DNA of 64,000 nucleotides from positions 124,001-188,000 of the forward strand of contig JAWLBI010000001.1 in NCBI GenBank assembly GCA_041394985.1. Direction: 5' to 3'. This document shows, piece after piece, positions 18,902-26,983 of the stretch. This DNA comes from JAGLON01 sp041394985 (GTDB lineage: Bacteria; Zixibacteria; MSB-5A5; GN15; JAAZOE01). Under the pieces are notes generated by a model. It saw nothing but the letters and a program-made list of their open reading frames with translations. It was not told where the DNA came from and searched no databases. Position 1 is the first letter of the stretch, and each line of letters opens with the position of its first letter. Position numbers and translations under genes: made by a program.

Positions 18902-19555
18902 GGTGCGATTCGCGAATCGCCCCTGCGATCGGAATAATACCAATCGTGGGGCAGACTCTTCTCAGAACCGTAGGGCGGATTCTTCTTATAATCCGCCATC
19001 CTGTCGTAGGGCAAACCGGTACCCCACCCACCGAGTGGGTTCTTTCAGATTGTTCGGCTATGTCTTCCTGTCCTCTCTATTCCATCAATTCAACCACATC
19101 CCCGTCATTGCGAGAAGCGAGTCTTCTTAGACGAGCGACGTGGCAATCTGCTCTTGCCCCCAAGCGGCTTCGCACCAAATTCGCTCCTGATTTCTCCATC
19201 GTCTCTCTATTTAAACGGAGGTTCTATCCATGCGCGCAAAAACGCAAAAACACCGAAATAAATTTTTGGGGGTCGAGGGATAACATCTTGTCACACAAGG
19301 GCCATTTTGGGCCTCGGAATCCGATGAAACGATAACATATGGTATATAAACGACTTACGTTTTTTCACATAAAAATAATGACTTCGTTGTCAGACAATAC
19401 GTTATCTCTCCGACGCAATTGTTAGAAAAACGCATATCGTTAGCGAGTTTGATGCGAAAATGTGATTTTGTCTGCCATTCAGCGGTCAGAATCCTGTTTT
19501 CGCATTCCGGAAAAGATGTAGGGGCAATTCAAGAATTGCCCCCGCCTAAAAATTC
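18902..19555. repeat. Repeat-rich intergenic region
   Basis: No believable gene. It holds several dispersed palindromes: GGTGCGATTCGCGAATCGCCC (at 18903); GTAGGGCGGATTC with ATAATCCGCC (18970-18996); a composite repeat at 19015-19156 beginning ACCGGTACCCCACCCACCG and ending with a CATTGCGAG unit; and GGGGCAATTC/GAATTGCCCC (19521-19542). The stretch 19230-19500 is AT-rich and unexplained. Confidence 0.7.
19521..19542 (-). terminator. Hairpin after the RND permease gene
   Basis: GGGGCAATTC and GAATTGCCCC form a perfect 10-bp stem 14 bases past the permease stop. It resembles a dispersed repeat and has no clear T-tract, so a terminator role is probable only by position. Confidence 0.5.
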
Positions 19556-22500
19556 CTAATGCTCCGCCTCGGTCCTCTTGCCGAATACAGAATACAACGC
19601 CGGGAGCACGATCAATGTGAGCGCCGTCGATGTGAGAATCCCGCCGACAACAACCGTCGCCAGCGGCCGCTGAACCTCTGCCCCGACTCCGGTGGAAATC
19701 GCCATCGGAATGAATCCGAATGCGGCTACTAATGCCGTCATGAATACGGGGCGAAGCCGAATCATGGCGCTCTCATGAATGGCATTGCCGATTTCCATTC
19801 CCTGCGCTCGATATCGCTTAATCGTCGATACCAACACCAGGCCATTCAGCACGGCAATACCGGATAATGCAATAAACCCGACGCCTGCCGATATGGAAAA
19901 CGGCATACCGCGAAGAGTCAGCGTGATGATTCCGCCCAGAGCCGCCAGTGGTACTCCGGAGAAAATCAGCAGCGCATCGCGCGCCGATTTGTATGTCCAG
20001 TACAGCAATGCAAAAATCAAAAGCAGTGCGATCGGCACGACGATACTGAGACGCAATCGCGCCCGCTCGAGGTTTTCGAACTGCCCGCCCAGCCGAATAA
20101 AATAGCCGGTCGGCAGAGAAATGTCCTTATCGAGCCGCTCGCGCAACTCGCCGACAAACGACCCCATGTCTCGGTCGCGGACATTGCACTGAATCACGAT
20201 TCTGCGCTTCGTCCACTCGCGGGTAATCGTGCCGGGGCCATCATCGATGACCACGGTCGTCACACGATCGAGACTAACAATGCTGCCTGATTCCGAGCGG
20301 ATGAATATCTGGTCGATATCCTCGAGTCCGGCGATGCGGGTTGTATCGATGCGCATCACTAAATCGAATCGTTGCTGCCCCTCGAAAACATCACCGACGG
20401 TGATGCCTCCGAAGCTCTCGATTGCCGTGAGCACATCGCGAGCGGATAATCCGAATCGGGCGAGCCGCCGGCGATCGACTTGCAGACGCATCTGCGGTTG
20501 TCCCAGTAGTTGCTCGATGGAGACATCGGCGCTGCCCTCGATTGTTTCGACCAGAGCGGAAATCTCCTCGGCTTTTTCCTCCAGAACCGTCAGATCATCG
20601 CCGAAGAGTTTGATGCCGATATCCGAGCGGATACCTGCGATCATCTCGTTCACCCGCATCTCAATCGGTTGTGTGAAGATACGATTCTGTCCCGGCAAGT
20701 CGGCCAATTCGGCATCGATGGCGGCCACCAGTTCCGCCTGCGTTGCTGCTTTTGTCCAATGCTCGCGAGGATACAGCGACATGAACATGTCGGACAATTC
20801 CAGTCCCATCGGATCGGTGGACAATTCCGCCGTCCCCGTGCGCGTCCAGACGCTTTCGATTTCATCGGGGAAATTCGCAAGCAGCATCTGTTCGATCTTC
20901 GTGTTGAATGCAACCGACTGATCGATTGAAATACCGGCCAGGCGCACGAGATTAACGACGATCGTGCCTTCACTCAGTCGCGGTACGAACTCCGATCCGA
21001 GACGCGTGAAGAGAACGACTCCGGCAATGATCGCAACGAGCGCCCCAACGATGATGGCACGACTGTATCGCAGTGCTGTATCCAAGACTGGTTTGTATAG
21101 CTTTTGCAGCCAGATGACAAAAAGCGGTTCCTTTGATTTCACGCGCTTCGTCAACAGCGTCCCGATTAATGCCGGAATAACCGTAAACGACATCAACAGC
21201 GAACCGGTCAGAACGAATGTGACCGTCATAGCCATCGGTCGAAACAGCTTCCCCTCGACTCCCTCAAGTGTCAGAATCGGCAGATAGACGATGATGATAA
21301 TCAACTCGCCGAACAGTGTCGGCTTGCGGACTTCCATAATCGCATCGCGGATAACATCCAGACGGCTCACATTTTTACCCGCCTCTGATAATCGCCGCAC
21401 CGAGTTTTCCACCTGAATCACGGCATTATCGACGGCGAGACCGAAATCAATAGCGCCGAGGCTCATCAGGCTGCCCACGATTCCCGCACGGGCCATGAGA
21501 TCGAAGGCAAACAGCATCGACAGCGGGATCGCCGAAGCGACGATTAATCCCGCGCGTAAATTCCCGAGAAAAACAAATAAAATTGCAATGACCAGCACCG
21601 CGCCGAAGATCAGATTGTGCTCGACGGTTTTAAGAACATTCTCGACCAGTGTCGTGCGCTCATATACCGGTTTGACTTCCACGCCGTCCGGTAATGCCTT
21701 GGCGGCTTCGTCTAATCGTTGCGCCAACGCATGCGTCACCGCTGCGGGATTCTCGCCGGTAATCATAAAGCTTAACCCGAGCATTGCCTCGCCGCGGCCA
21801 TTGAATGTTGCCGCACCGCGACGATTCTCATGCCCGATAACGACCTCGGCAATATCCGAAACGGTCACCGGCGTTCCCTCGATTGACGCAATGACAATTT
21901 GCTCTATTTCAGCAATTGACTCGACAGTGCCGATTCCTCGCACCAGTGTCATTTCTCCGCCGCGAATCACCTGTCCTCCGGGGACATTACCGAGGCCTTC
22001 TTCTACGGCATCGATGACATCTTCGAGCGATAGATCATACTGCGCGATGCGCGCGGGATCGAATGAGATAAGATACTGGCGGACAAATCCGCCCCAGCTG
22101 TTGATTTCGGCGACGCCGGGAACGGCCTGCAACTGCGGTTTGATCATCCAGTCCTGCACCGTGCGGGCATCGGTTTCATCGTCGGAGTTTGAAATGACGA
22201 TGTAGTGAAAGACCTCGCCCAGCCCGGTCGATACCGGTCCCAGTTGCGGCGGCTCGATACCATCCGGTAAATCAACCGACAGTAGGCGCTCGCTCACCTG
22301 CTGACGCGCGAGATACAAGTCTGCATCATCATTGAAAATGGTCGTAATTTGGCAGAGGCCATACTTGGTGACAGAGCGGACTTCCTCTAATCCGGTCAAT
22401 CCGGTAACGGCCTGTTCCAGCGGATAGGTGACCAGCCGCTCGAGATCTTCCGGCGCCCAGCCCGGCGCCGCAACATTTACCTGTACAAGAACCGGCGTCG

Positions 22501-22624
22501 TATCCGGAAACGCATCGAAGGGCAAATTAATCAATGCGATAATTCCGAGAACGCATAACAATCCGGTCAGAGCCAAAACTGCGTACCTATAGCGCAGTGT
22601 GGCTTCGATTAATGATTTCAACAT
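19556..22624 (-). CDS. Heavy-metal efflux RND permease, CusA/CzcA family
   Basis: An inner-membrane proton-driven pump of 1022 residues that exports metal cations through a three-part envelope complex. It has the RND layout: helix at 14-33, large periplasmic loop, helices 335-540, second loop, helices 860-1015. The helix-4 signature reads DFGLAVDNAVIQVEN, nearer the divalent-cation (CzcA-like) pattern than the copper/silver pattern, so Zn, Co, Cd or Ni is the better guess. It begins 10 bases after the adaptor stop. No TolC-like outer-membrane gene is nearby, so one must be supplied from elsewhere. Metal specificity is inferred, not shown. Confidence 0.93.
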   Translation of the reverse strand: MLKSLIEATLRYRYAVLALTGLLCVLGIIALINLPFDAFPDTTPVLVQVNVAAPGWAPEDLERLVTYPLEQAVTGLTGLEEVRSVTKYGLCQITTIFNDDADLYLARQQVSERLLSVDLPDGIEPPQLGPVSTGLGEVFHYIVISNSDDETDARTVQDWMIKPQLQAVPGVAEINSWGGFVRQYLISFDPARIAQYDLSLEDVIDAVEEGLGNVPGGQVIRGGEMTLVRGIGTVESIAEIEQIVIASIEGTPVTVSDIAEVVIGHENRRGAATFNGRGEAMLGLSFMITGENPAAVTHALAQRLDEAAKALPDGVEVKPVYERTTLVENVLKTVEHNLIFGAVLVIAILFVFLGNLRAGLIVASAIPLSMLFAFDLMARAGIVGSLMSLGAIDFGLAVDNAVIQVENSVRRLSEAGKNVSRLDVIRDAIMEVRKPTLFGELIIIIVYLPILTLEGVEGKLFRPMAMTVTFVLTGSLLMSFTVIPALIGTLLTKRVKSKEPLFVIWLQKLYKPVLDTALRYSRAIIVGALVAIIAGVVLFTRLGSEFVPRLSEGTIVVNLVRLAGISIDQSVAFNTKIEQMLLANFPDEIESVWTRTGTAELSTDPMGLELSDMFMSLYPREHWTKAATQAELVAAIDAELADLPGQNRIFTQPIEMRVNEMIAGIRSDIGIKLFGDDLTVLEEKAEEISALVETIEGSADVSIEQLLGQPQMRLQVDRRRLARFGLSARDVLTAIESFGGITVGDVFEGQQRFDLVMRIDTTRIAGLEDIDQIFIRSESGSIVSLDRVTTVVIDDGPGTITREWTKRRIVIQCNVRDRDMGSFVGELRERLDKDISLPTGYFIRLGGQFENLERARLRLSIVVPIALLLIFALLYWTYKSARDALLIFSGVPLAALGGIITLTLRGMPFSISAGVGFIALSGIAVLNGLVLVSTIKRYRAQGMEIGNAIHESAMIRLRPVFMTALVAAFGFIPMAISTGVGAEVQRPLATVVVGGILTSTALTLIVLPALYSVFGKRTEAEH

Positions 22625-22634
22625 AGGCGGCAGC

Positions 22635-24221
22635 TCAACTGGTCGGTTCGAGACCGCAGCAGCCTGCCCCGATGCTGCTCTTCTTCAATTCGGTCTTCAG
22701 TAGAAATGATCCGTCGACGACAACTTCTTCGCCCGCATTCAGGCCGTTAACGACCTGATAGTACGGCCCTTCACCGTCGATAATCTCGACCTTGCGCGGT
22801 CGATAGCGGTCAATAGTTTCCTTGACGAACACGACGTTGCAGCAACCTTCCCATTGTACGGCATCTTTATCGACGAGAACAATCGACCTGTCCTCGCGGC
22901 CGATGATGGAAGCGCGACCGAATTCACCGGCGTGTAATCCATGATAGGGATCAATGACGCGAGCGCGTACCGTGCCGGTGCGGCTGTGCTGGTCGAGAAA
23001 GCGCGACACCCAGATGATTTCGCCTCCGACACGAGCCTGACCGCGGCCATCGGTTGCGAAAGTCAGCATCTGACCGGGCGATACCTGTCGGATTTGTTCC
23101 TCTGACAGACGCGCCTCGATCCACATGGCGGACGGATCTGCGAGCACGGCAAATGCGCGACCGGCATCGAGTAATTCGCCGATCTGTGCGATTCGGTCGA
23201 CGACAACGCCGGCCCCGGATGCACGAAGAATAAATTGATTTGAAATCGTACCGGTGTTGAGCAGTTCCTCGATATCCGATTGGGCGACTCCGGCCGCGAG
23301 TAACAGGCCATGGGCGCTCTGAAACTCCGACTTGGCCTGTTCGCTCCGGCTTGCCTGCCGCTCGAATTCACTGTCGCTGATCAGGCTGTTTGCCCTGAGT
23401 TTTTCGCTGCGCATTAATTCATTTTTCTCGGCAGTGTATGAGGCATGAGCGGCCAACAGTGTAGCCTGCAGTCTCGCCACCTCCGGTGACTGCACTTTGG
23501 CGAGTGGTTCGCCCGCAGATACGACATCTCCCGGGGATACCATCCAGCGAGAGACCAGTCCCGGCACGGTCGAGGTGATAACGGTCGTCTTCGATTCATC
23601 GAAAACAACCTCGGCCGGAGCTTCGATTGCAGTTTCCAGCAATGCAGAGCGCGTCTGCACCGTCGAAATGCCGCAACGAGAAACTGTTTGCGCCGAGGCG
23701 AATTGAATCAACGCATCATTGGTGGCGCAAACGGATGCATTAGGCCGGAAAAAGAGCGATACCTCGACTGCATGCGCGGCTTCCTCCAGTTCCCGCTCTT
23801 GAAGAATCATTTCCTGCGGGAACTGCAGGCCGGGATTACACGGGCGGCACTGCGATTCCGGAACATCATGCCCGGCGCACCAATCGCCGGACTCCTTGAA
23901 TTGTGCAATCAGTGCCGGATTACATTTGGTGCAGGCAGATTCCGGGACGAAATGTTCGCCGCACCAATCGAGTTCCTCGGTCTCATGTTCATCAGAGACC
24001 AATCCATGCTCGCCCGGTCCGTGATCATGACCTTCGTGGCCCGGTTCAACGGCCGGGGCGGCTTTGCCATGTTCACCCGGTGCATGATTGTGACCCTCGT
24101 GGCCGGTCTCCACCGGGACTGATGTCTGCGATGAATATCCTTCATCGCACCCACTGGTAAAAAAACCAATGGAGGCAACGATCAATATAAGAAATATCGA
24201 AAATATGGCGTTTGTCTTCAT
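22635..24221 (-). CDS. RND periplasmic adaptor with His-rich and Cys-rich metal-binding N-terminus
   Basis: The membrane-fusion subunit linking the RND pump to an outer-membrane channel, 528 residues from the chosen ATG, which follows GGAG. A signal sequence ends in FTSGC, so Cys25 may be lipidated. Residues 41-83 are His/Glu/Gly-rich with repeated GHEGHDHGPGEHG. Then come two copies of a WCGxHxVPESxCxxC motif, at W86-C100 and W114-C128. The rest is a standard adaptor: barrel-sandwich hybrid, coiled-coil hairpin (about residues 255-310) and beta-barrel. The extra N-terminus looks like a metal-capture module. First of two genes with the permease; a small Cys-rich gene lies upstream. Confidence 0.9.
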   Translation of the reverse strand: MKTNAIFSIFLILIVASIGFFTSGCDEGYSSQTSVPVETGHEGHNHAPGEHGKAAPAVEPGHEGHDHGPGEHGLVSDEHETEELDWCGEHFVPESACTKCNPALIAQFKESGDWCAGHDVPESQCRPCNPGLQFPQEMILQERELEEAAHAVEVSLFFRPNASVCATNDALIQFASAQTVSRCGISTVQTRSALLETAIEAPAEVVFDESKTTVITSTVPGLVSRWMVSPGDVVSAGEPLAKVQSPEVARLQATLLAAHASYTAEKNELMRSEKLRANSLISDSEFERQASRSEQAKSEFQSAHGLLLAAGVAQSDIEELLNTGTISNQFILRASGAGVVVDRIAQIGELLDAGRAFAVLADPSAMWIEARLSEEQIRQVSPGQMLTFATDGRGQARVGGEIIWVSRFLDQHSRTGTVRARVIDPYHGLHAGEFGRASIIGREDRSIVLVDKDAVQWEGCCNVVFVKETIDRYRPRKVEIIDGEGPYYQVVNGLNAGEEVVVDGSFLLKTELKKSSIGAGCCGLEPTS

Positions 24222-24342
24222 GGTGTTTAACTCCGATTTCAAACTGTCGAAGAAGTGCCGATTCTATATCACGGATAGACGTGTAGAATTCGACTTTCTC
24301 AAAAGCGGCGGCGAGTCCGCCGCGAATAATATTGGATCGGAG

Positions 24343-24627
24343 TTATATTCTGGGAGGGTGATCGATTCGTCCGGGGGTGCCGGTAGGTCGCCCGATGGAA
24401 CAACAGAGTTTATTATATACTGCCGGAATATCTTTTGGCTGTTCGGCGGAGATATCAACGGCAATCATGAAAAGGCTCGGCAAACAGTGAATACAATCGC
24501 CGCAGTTATTACAGTCCTGCTCGGAATGGTGCTCGCAGTCATCGGAATGAAGGGCGGCAATGGCGTCACCTGCAACGGTTCCGAAAAGCGTAGCCAGAAC
24601 AGCCAGCAGGACAAAGGTCCTCGCCAT
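24343..24627 (-). CDS. Small exported Cys/His-rich protein
   Basis: A 94-residue protein with a signal peptide (MARTFVLLAVLATLFGT onward, ending near DAIA) and a compact metal-binding-looking segment CEHHSEQDCNNCGDCIHC with Cys31, 39, 42, 45 and 48, then Cys75-Cys76 and a hydrophobic patch. It lies 121 bases upstream of the adaptor gene on the same strand. Short secreted Cys-rich proteins often precede metal efflux operons, so a periplasmic metal chaperone or sensor is plausible. The start is uncertain; an ATG 36 bases upstream is also open. No family was recognised with confidence. Confidence 0.6.
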   Translation of the reverse strand: MARTFVLLAVLATLFGTVAGDAIAALHSDDCEHHSEQDCNNCGDCIHCLPSLFMIAVDISAEQPKDIPAVYNKLCCSIGRPTGTPGRIDHPPRI

Positions 24628-24718
24628 TTTAATGATTATCGATTTACATTCACGACTATGCATCAAAAAATTTCCGAAAGATTCAAGTCAGAATTTCTTG
24701 CATCGATTGCTTATACAA

Positions 24719-24739
24719 GTATACGTGCCTTTAGTATAC
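24719..24739. promoter_or_regulatory. Paired GTATAC boxes upstream of the metal-efflux genes
   Basis: Two copies of the palindrome GTATAC start 15 bases apart, 90-110 bases before the small Cys-rich gene. They could be half-sites for a metal-responsive repressor. This rests on pattern only; no regulator is adjacent. Confidence 0.3.
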
Positions 24740-24845
24740 AAAATTAGTCCGGAATCGCAAGCAAATTCGGCGTTTGCGGGGATACAAGAATCCATTTTCC
24801 AAGCCAACGCCTTGGGTCATCAAATCTTAAGTCGAATTACTCGTT

Positions 24846-24906
24846 CCGACCCTGAAGGGTCGGGCTACCTGGTTTTACCCGGCAGATGTGGACATCTGCC
24901 GGGCAC
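24846..24906. repeat. Two dispersed palindromes
   Basis: CCGACCCTGAAGGGTCGGG (24846-24863) and CGGCAGATGTGGACATCTGCC (24880-24900) with GGGCAC after it. The second occurs also at 30046 and 56484. Together they fill most of the gap between the Cys-rich gene and the DinB gene. Confidence 0.8.
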
Positions 24907-24972
24907 AATTTTAATTCGGGGATGCTGCCCACAAAGGCAGACTGGAGATTTTTCAAATAGGCGGGACGAAAA

Positions 24973-25557
24973 TTATCCCTTTTGCGGTTTCTCCATTATT
25001 CCGGCGTCGCGCATGAGATGTTTTAAAAGCAGGATCTGCCCATAATGTCCGCAGAAATGCTCGAGGACATGATAGATCATGGCAATTCTTGTGGCCTGCG
25101 TCTTCTTGCCGATTTGATAGACATCGTTGAGACCGCGATCGCGCCATTTTTTCATGTCCCGTAATACCGAGCGTCTCCCCTTGTCGATAAGCTTGAGATA
25201 CTGCTCGAGAGTCCAGCCCTTCAATTGGGCCGGATGGACACCATCGGCCGGAAGCGGAATGCCGTCGTCTTTGATACCGAGAATTTTCTCAATCAGGGCA
25301 TCACCTTCGGGTTCGAATGGAATTCCATTCGCGGCGACATTCACCCAGAAGACTTCTGCAACCGGCAGATGCGCCAGTAGCATTCCAACTGTATTCATTC
25401 CGGGATTGAGCTGCCACTCCAGTTGCTCGACCGTCATTTCTTTGACGGATTCTTTTAATCGCTTGAGTTGATCATCAAGTTGCGCAGCAAACAAGCCGAC
25501 CTGTTTCTGAGTGCGAGGATCAAATCCTCGGGAAATTTTCAATTCCCATCGTTTCAT
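24973..25557 (-). CDS. DinB family protein
   Basis: A 194-residue DinB/DUF664-type helical-bundle protein. His residues expected for the metal site are in LLAHLPVAEVFW and HVLEHFCGHYGQ. The ATG reading MKRWELK has GGAGGTCCT directly before it, a strong ribosome-binding site, so the longer frame from 25626 is rejected. It is divergent from the DUF456 gene at 25722. It is only distantly similar to the DinB protein at 8495. Enzymatic role unknown; thiol transfer is the best-known activity in the superfamily. Confidence 0.8.
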   Translation of the reverse strand: MKRWELKISRGFDPRTQKQVGLFAAQLDDQLKRLKESVKEMTVEQLEWQLNPGMNTVGMLLAHLPVAEVFWVNVAANGIPFEPEGDALIEKILGIKDDGIPLPADGVHPAQLKGWTLEQYLKLIDKGRRSVLRDMKKWRDRGLNDVYQIGKKTQATRIAMIYHVLEHFCGHYGQILLLKHLMRDAGIMEKPQKG

Positions 25558-25721
25558 AGGACCTCCGCATTGTTGGGTAAGTTCCATAATATGCGCTAAA
25601 AACGGTAATCTGTAAAGAAAGAACACAAATGAAACCTGAATTTCGGACTTTATTTCGATAAATGGAATCTCTTATGCCGTTTTCCCGTATATTTTGATTT
25701 ATACGGAAGAGGTAGGGCAAC

Positions 25722-26219
25722 GTGACCTGGTACGAAATTCTACTGTTTATATTCGTTCTGCTGATAATGCTCGGCGGCCTGATCGGGACTGTCGTTCCGG
25801 TTATTCCCGGCGCGCCGGTGATATTCGTCGCCGCAGTAATTTATGCGCTCATCGAGGGGTTCGAATCGATCAACGGCTCGACCATCGGCTTGTTGGCTGT
25901 AATGACGGGCGTTGCCATGATCCTCGATTGGGCGGCATTGATCATCGGCGTCAAGCGCATGGGCGGAACCTACTTCGGCGTACTGGGTGCGTTTATCGGT
26001 TTGATTATCGGCATCGTCTTCTTTGCTACAATTGCGTCTCTCATTATCGGACCATTAATCGGCGCAATATTATTCGAGATGCTTATCGGTAAAACATCAC
26101 GAGAGGCGCTCCGGGCAGGTATTGGATCATTCATTGGATTCCTCCTTGGTGGGGCGCTCAAATTCGCTATCGCTGCGGCGATGATCGGTATTTTTGTCTG
26201 GAATGTACTCCTGAAATAA
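25722..26219 (+). CDS. DUF456 membrane protein
   Basis: A 165-residue inner-membrane protein with five or so hydrophobic helices rich in Gly and Ile. The opening, LLIMLGGLIGTVVPVIPGAP, and the glycine-zipper-like repeat later (GTYFGVLGAFIGLIIGI, AGIGSFIGFLLGG) match the DUF456 family. GTG start; the ribosome-binding site (GAGGTAGGG) is fair. It stands alone, with a strong terminator after it. Function is unknown across the family; small-molecule transport or membrane maintenance has been guessed but nothing here decides it. Confidence 0.85.
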   Translation: MTWYEILLFIFVLLIMLGGLIGTVVPVIPGAPVIFVAAVIYALIEGFESINGSTIGLLAVMTGVAMILDWAALIIGVKRMGGTYFGVLGAFIGLIIGIVFFATIASLIIGPLIGAILFEMLIGKTSREALRAGIGSFIGFLLGGALKFAIAAAMIGIFVWNVLLK

Positions 26220-26229
26220 ATTCCAAATG

Positions 26230-26264
26230 AAAAGGCCGCGCAGAATCCTCCGAGCGGCCTTTTC
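26230..26264. terminator. Bidirectional terminator
   Basis: AAAGGCCGC and GCGGCCTTT flank a 14-base loop, with A-rich sequence before and TTTT after. It lies between the convergent DUF456 and redoxin genes and fits termination in both directions. Confidence 0.85.
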
Positions 26265-26290
26265 CCGTTCTGTCAAGAACGCAGTGTCTT

Positions 26291-26941
26291 TCACTTCTTG
26301 GAATATTTCACCGAACAACCATACGGCTGGGTACTGGCGACTTGGACGCTCTTACCGGCCATTGCCTGATCGAGCGCCATTGAAATGTAATTCGAGGCGC
26401 CTTCGACATCTTCCAGATTAGTTGACGGCTTATCATCGATTGCACCCGCATAGACAAGAACGCCTTCCGGATTAATGATATACATGTTCGGGGTCGTCTT
26501 GGCATTGTACATGCGGCCGACTTCGCCTGAGGCATCGATCATATAAGCCGAGGCCTTGAAATTGTTATCTTTGATTTGCTTCTTCAGCTCATCGCCTTCG
26601 AAATAACCCTGATTACCCGGTGCGGACGAGCAGATGGACAGCCAAGTGACACCCTTCTTGGTGTATTTGGCCTGGAGGTTCTGCATGTTACCGGATTTAT
26701 AGTGCTTGACGACGAACGGGCAGCCGAAGTTGACCCATTCGAGGACGACATATTTGCCTTTGAAATCGGACAGCGAGTGCGTCTTGCCATTGGCATCGGT
26801 CAGGGTAAAATTCGGAGCATGCTTGCCGACTTCCGCAGTCATCATAGCATGGCTATGCCCGTCTTTTTTCTCGGCCAATGCCGTGAGTGCCAGCGCCAGA
26901 ACGAACAGCGCGGTGAAAAGGATTATTATACGAGTCTTCAT
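26291..26941 (-). CDS. Exported thioredoxin-fold (AhpC/TSA-like) redoxin
   Basis: A 216-residue protein with a signal peptide of about 23 residues (ends ALA) and a peroxiredoxin/thioredoxin fold from about residue 36. The active site reads WVNFGCPFVVKHY, with one Cys (74) where thioredoxins have CXXC. Other Cys are 104 (SICSS) and 209 (YGCSV). This pattern matches a group annotated as thioredoxin-like or redoxin, likely 1-Cys or atypical 2-Cys peroxiredoxin. It begins 42 bases after the dsbD stop, so the two are probably co-transcribed and DsbD could reduce it. Whether it handles peroxide or a thiol partner is unknown. Confidence 0.85.
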   Translation of the reverse strand: MKTRIIILFTALFVLALALTALAEKKDGHSHAMMTAEVGKHAPNFTLTDANGKTHSLSDFKGKYVVLEWVNFGCPFVVKHYKSGNMQNLQAKYTKKGVTWLSICSSAPGNQGYFEGDELKKQIKDNNFKASAYMIDASGEVGRMYNAKTTPNMYIINPEGVLVYAGAIDDKPSTNLEDVEGASNYISMALDQAMAGKSVQVASTQPYGCSVKYSKK

Positions 26942-26983
26942 TGTCTGAACTCCTTTTTTACTTCCTCTGTTGAAATGTTAGAT

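Noticed and set aside
18946..19335. A 129-residue plus-strand frame in the 18.9-19.5 kb gap
   Set aside because: It runs through several dispersed repeats and has no coding character.
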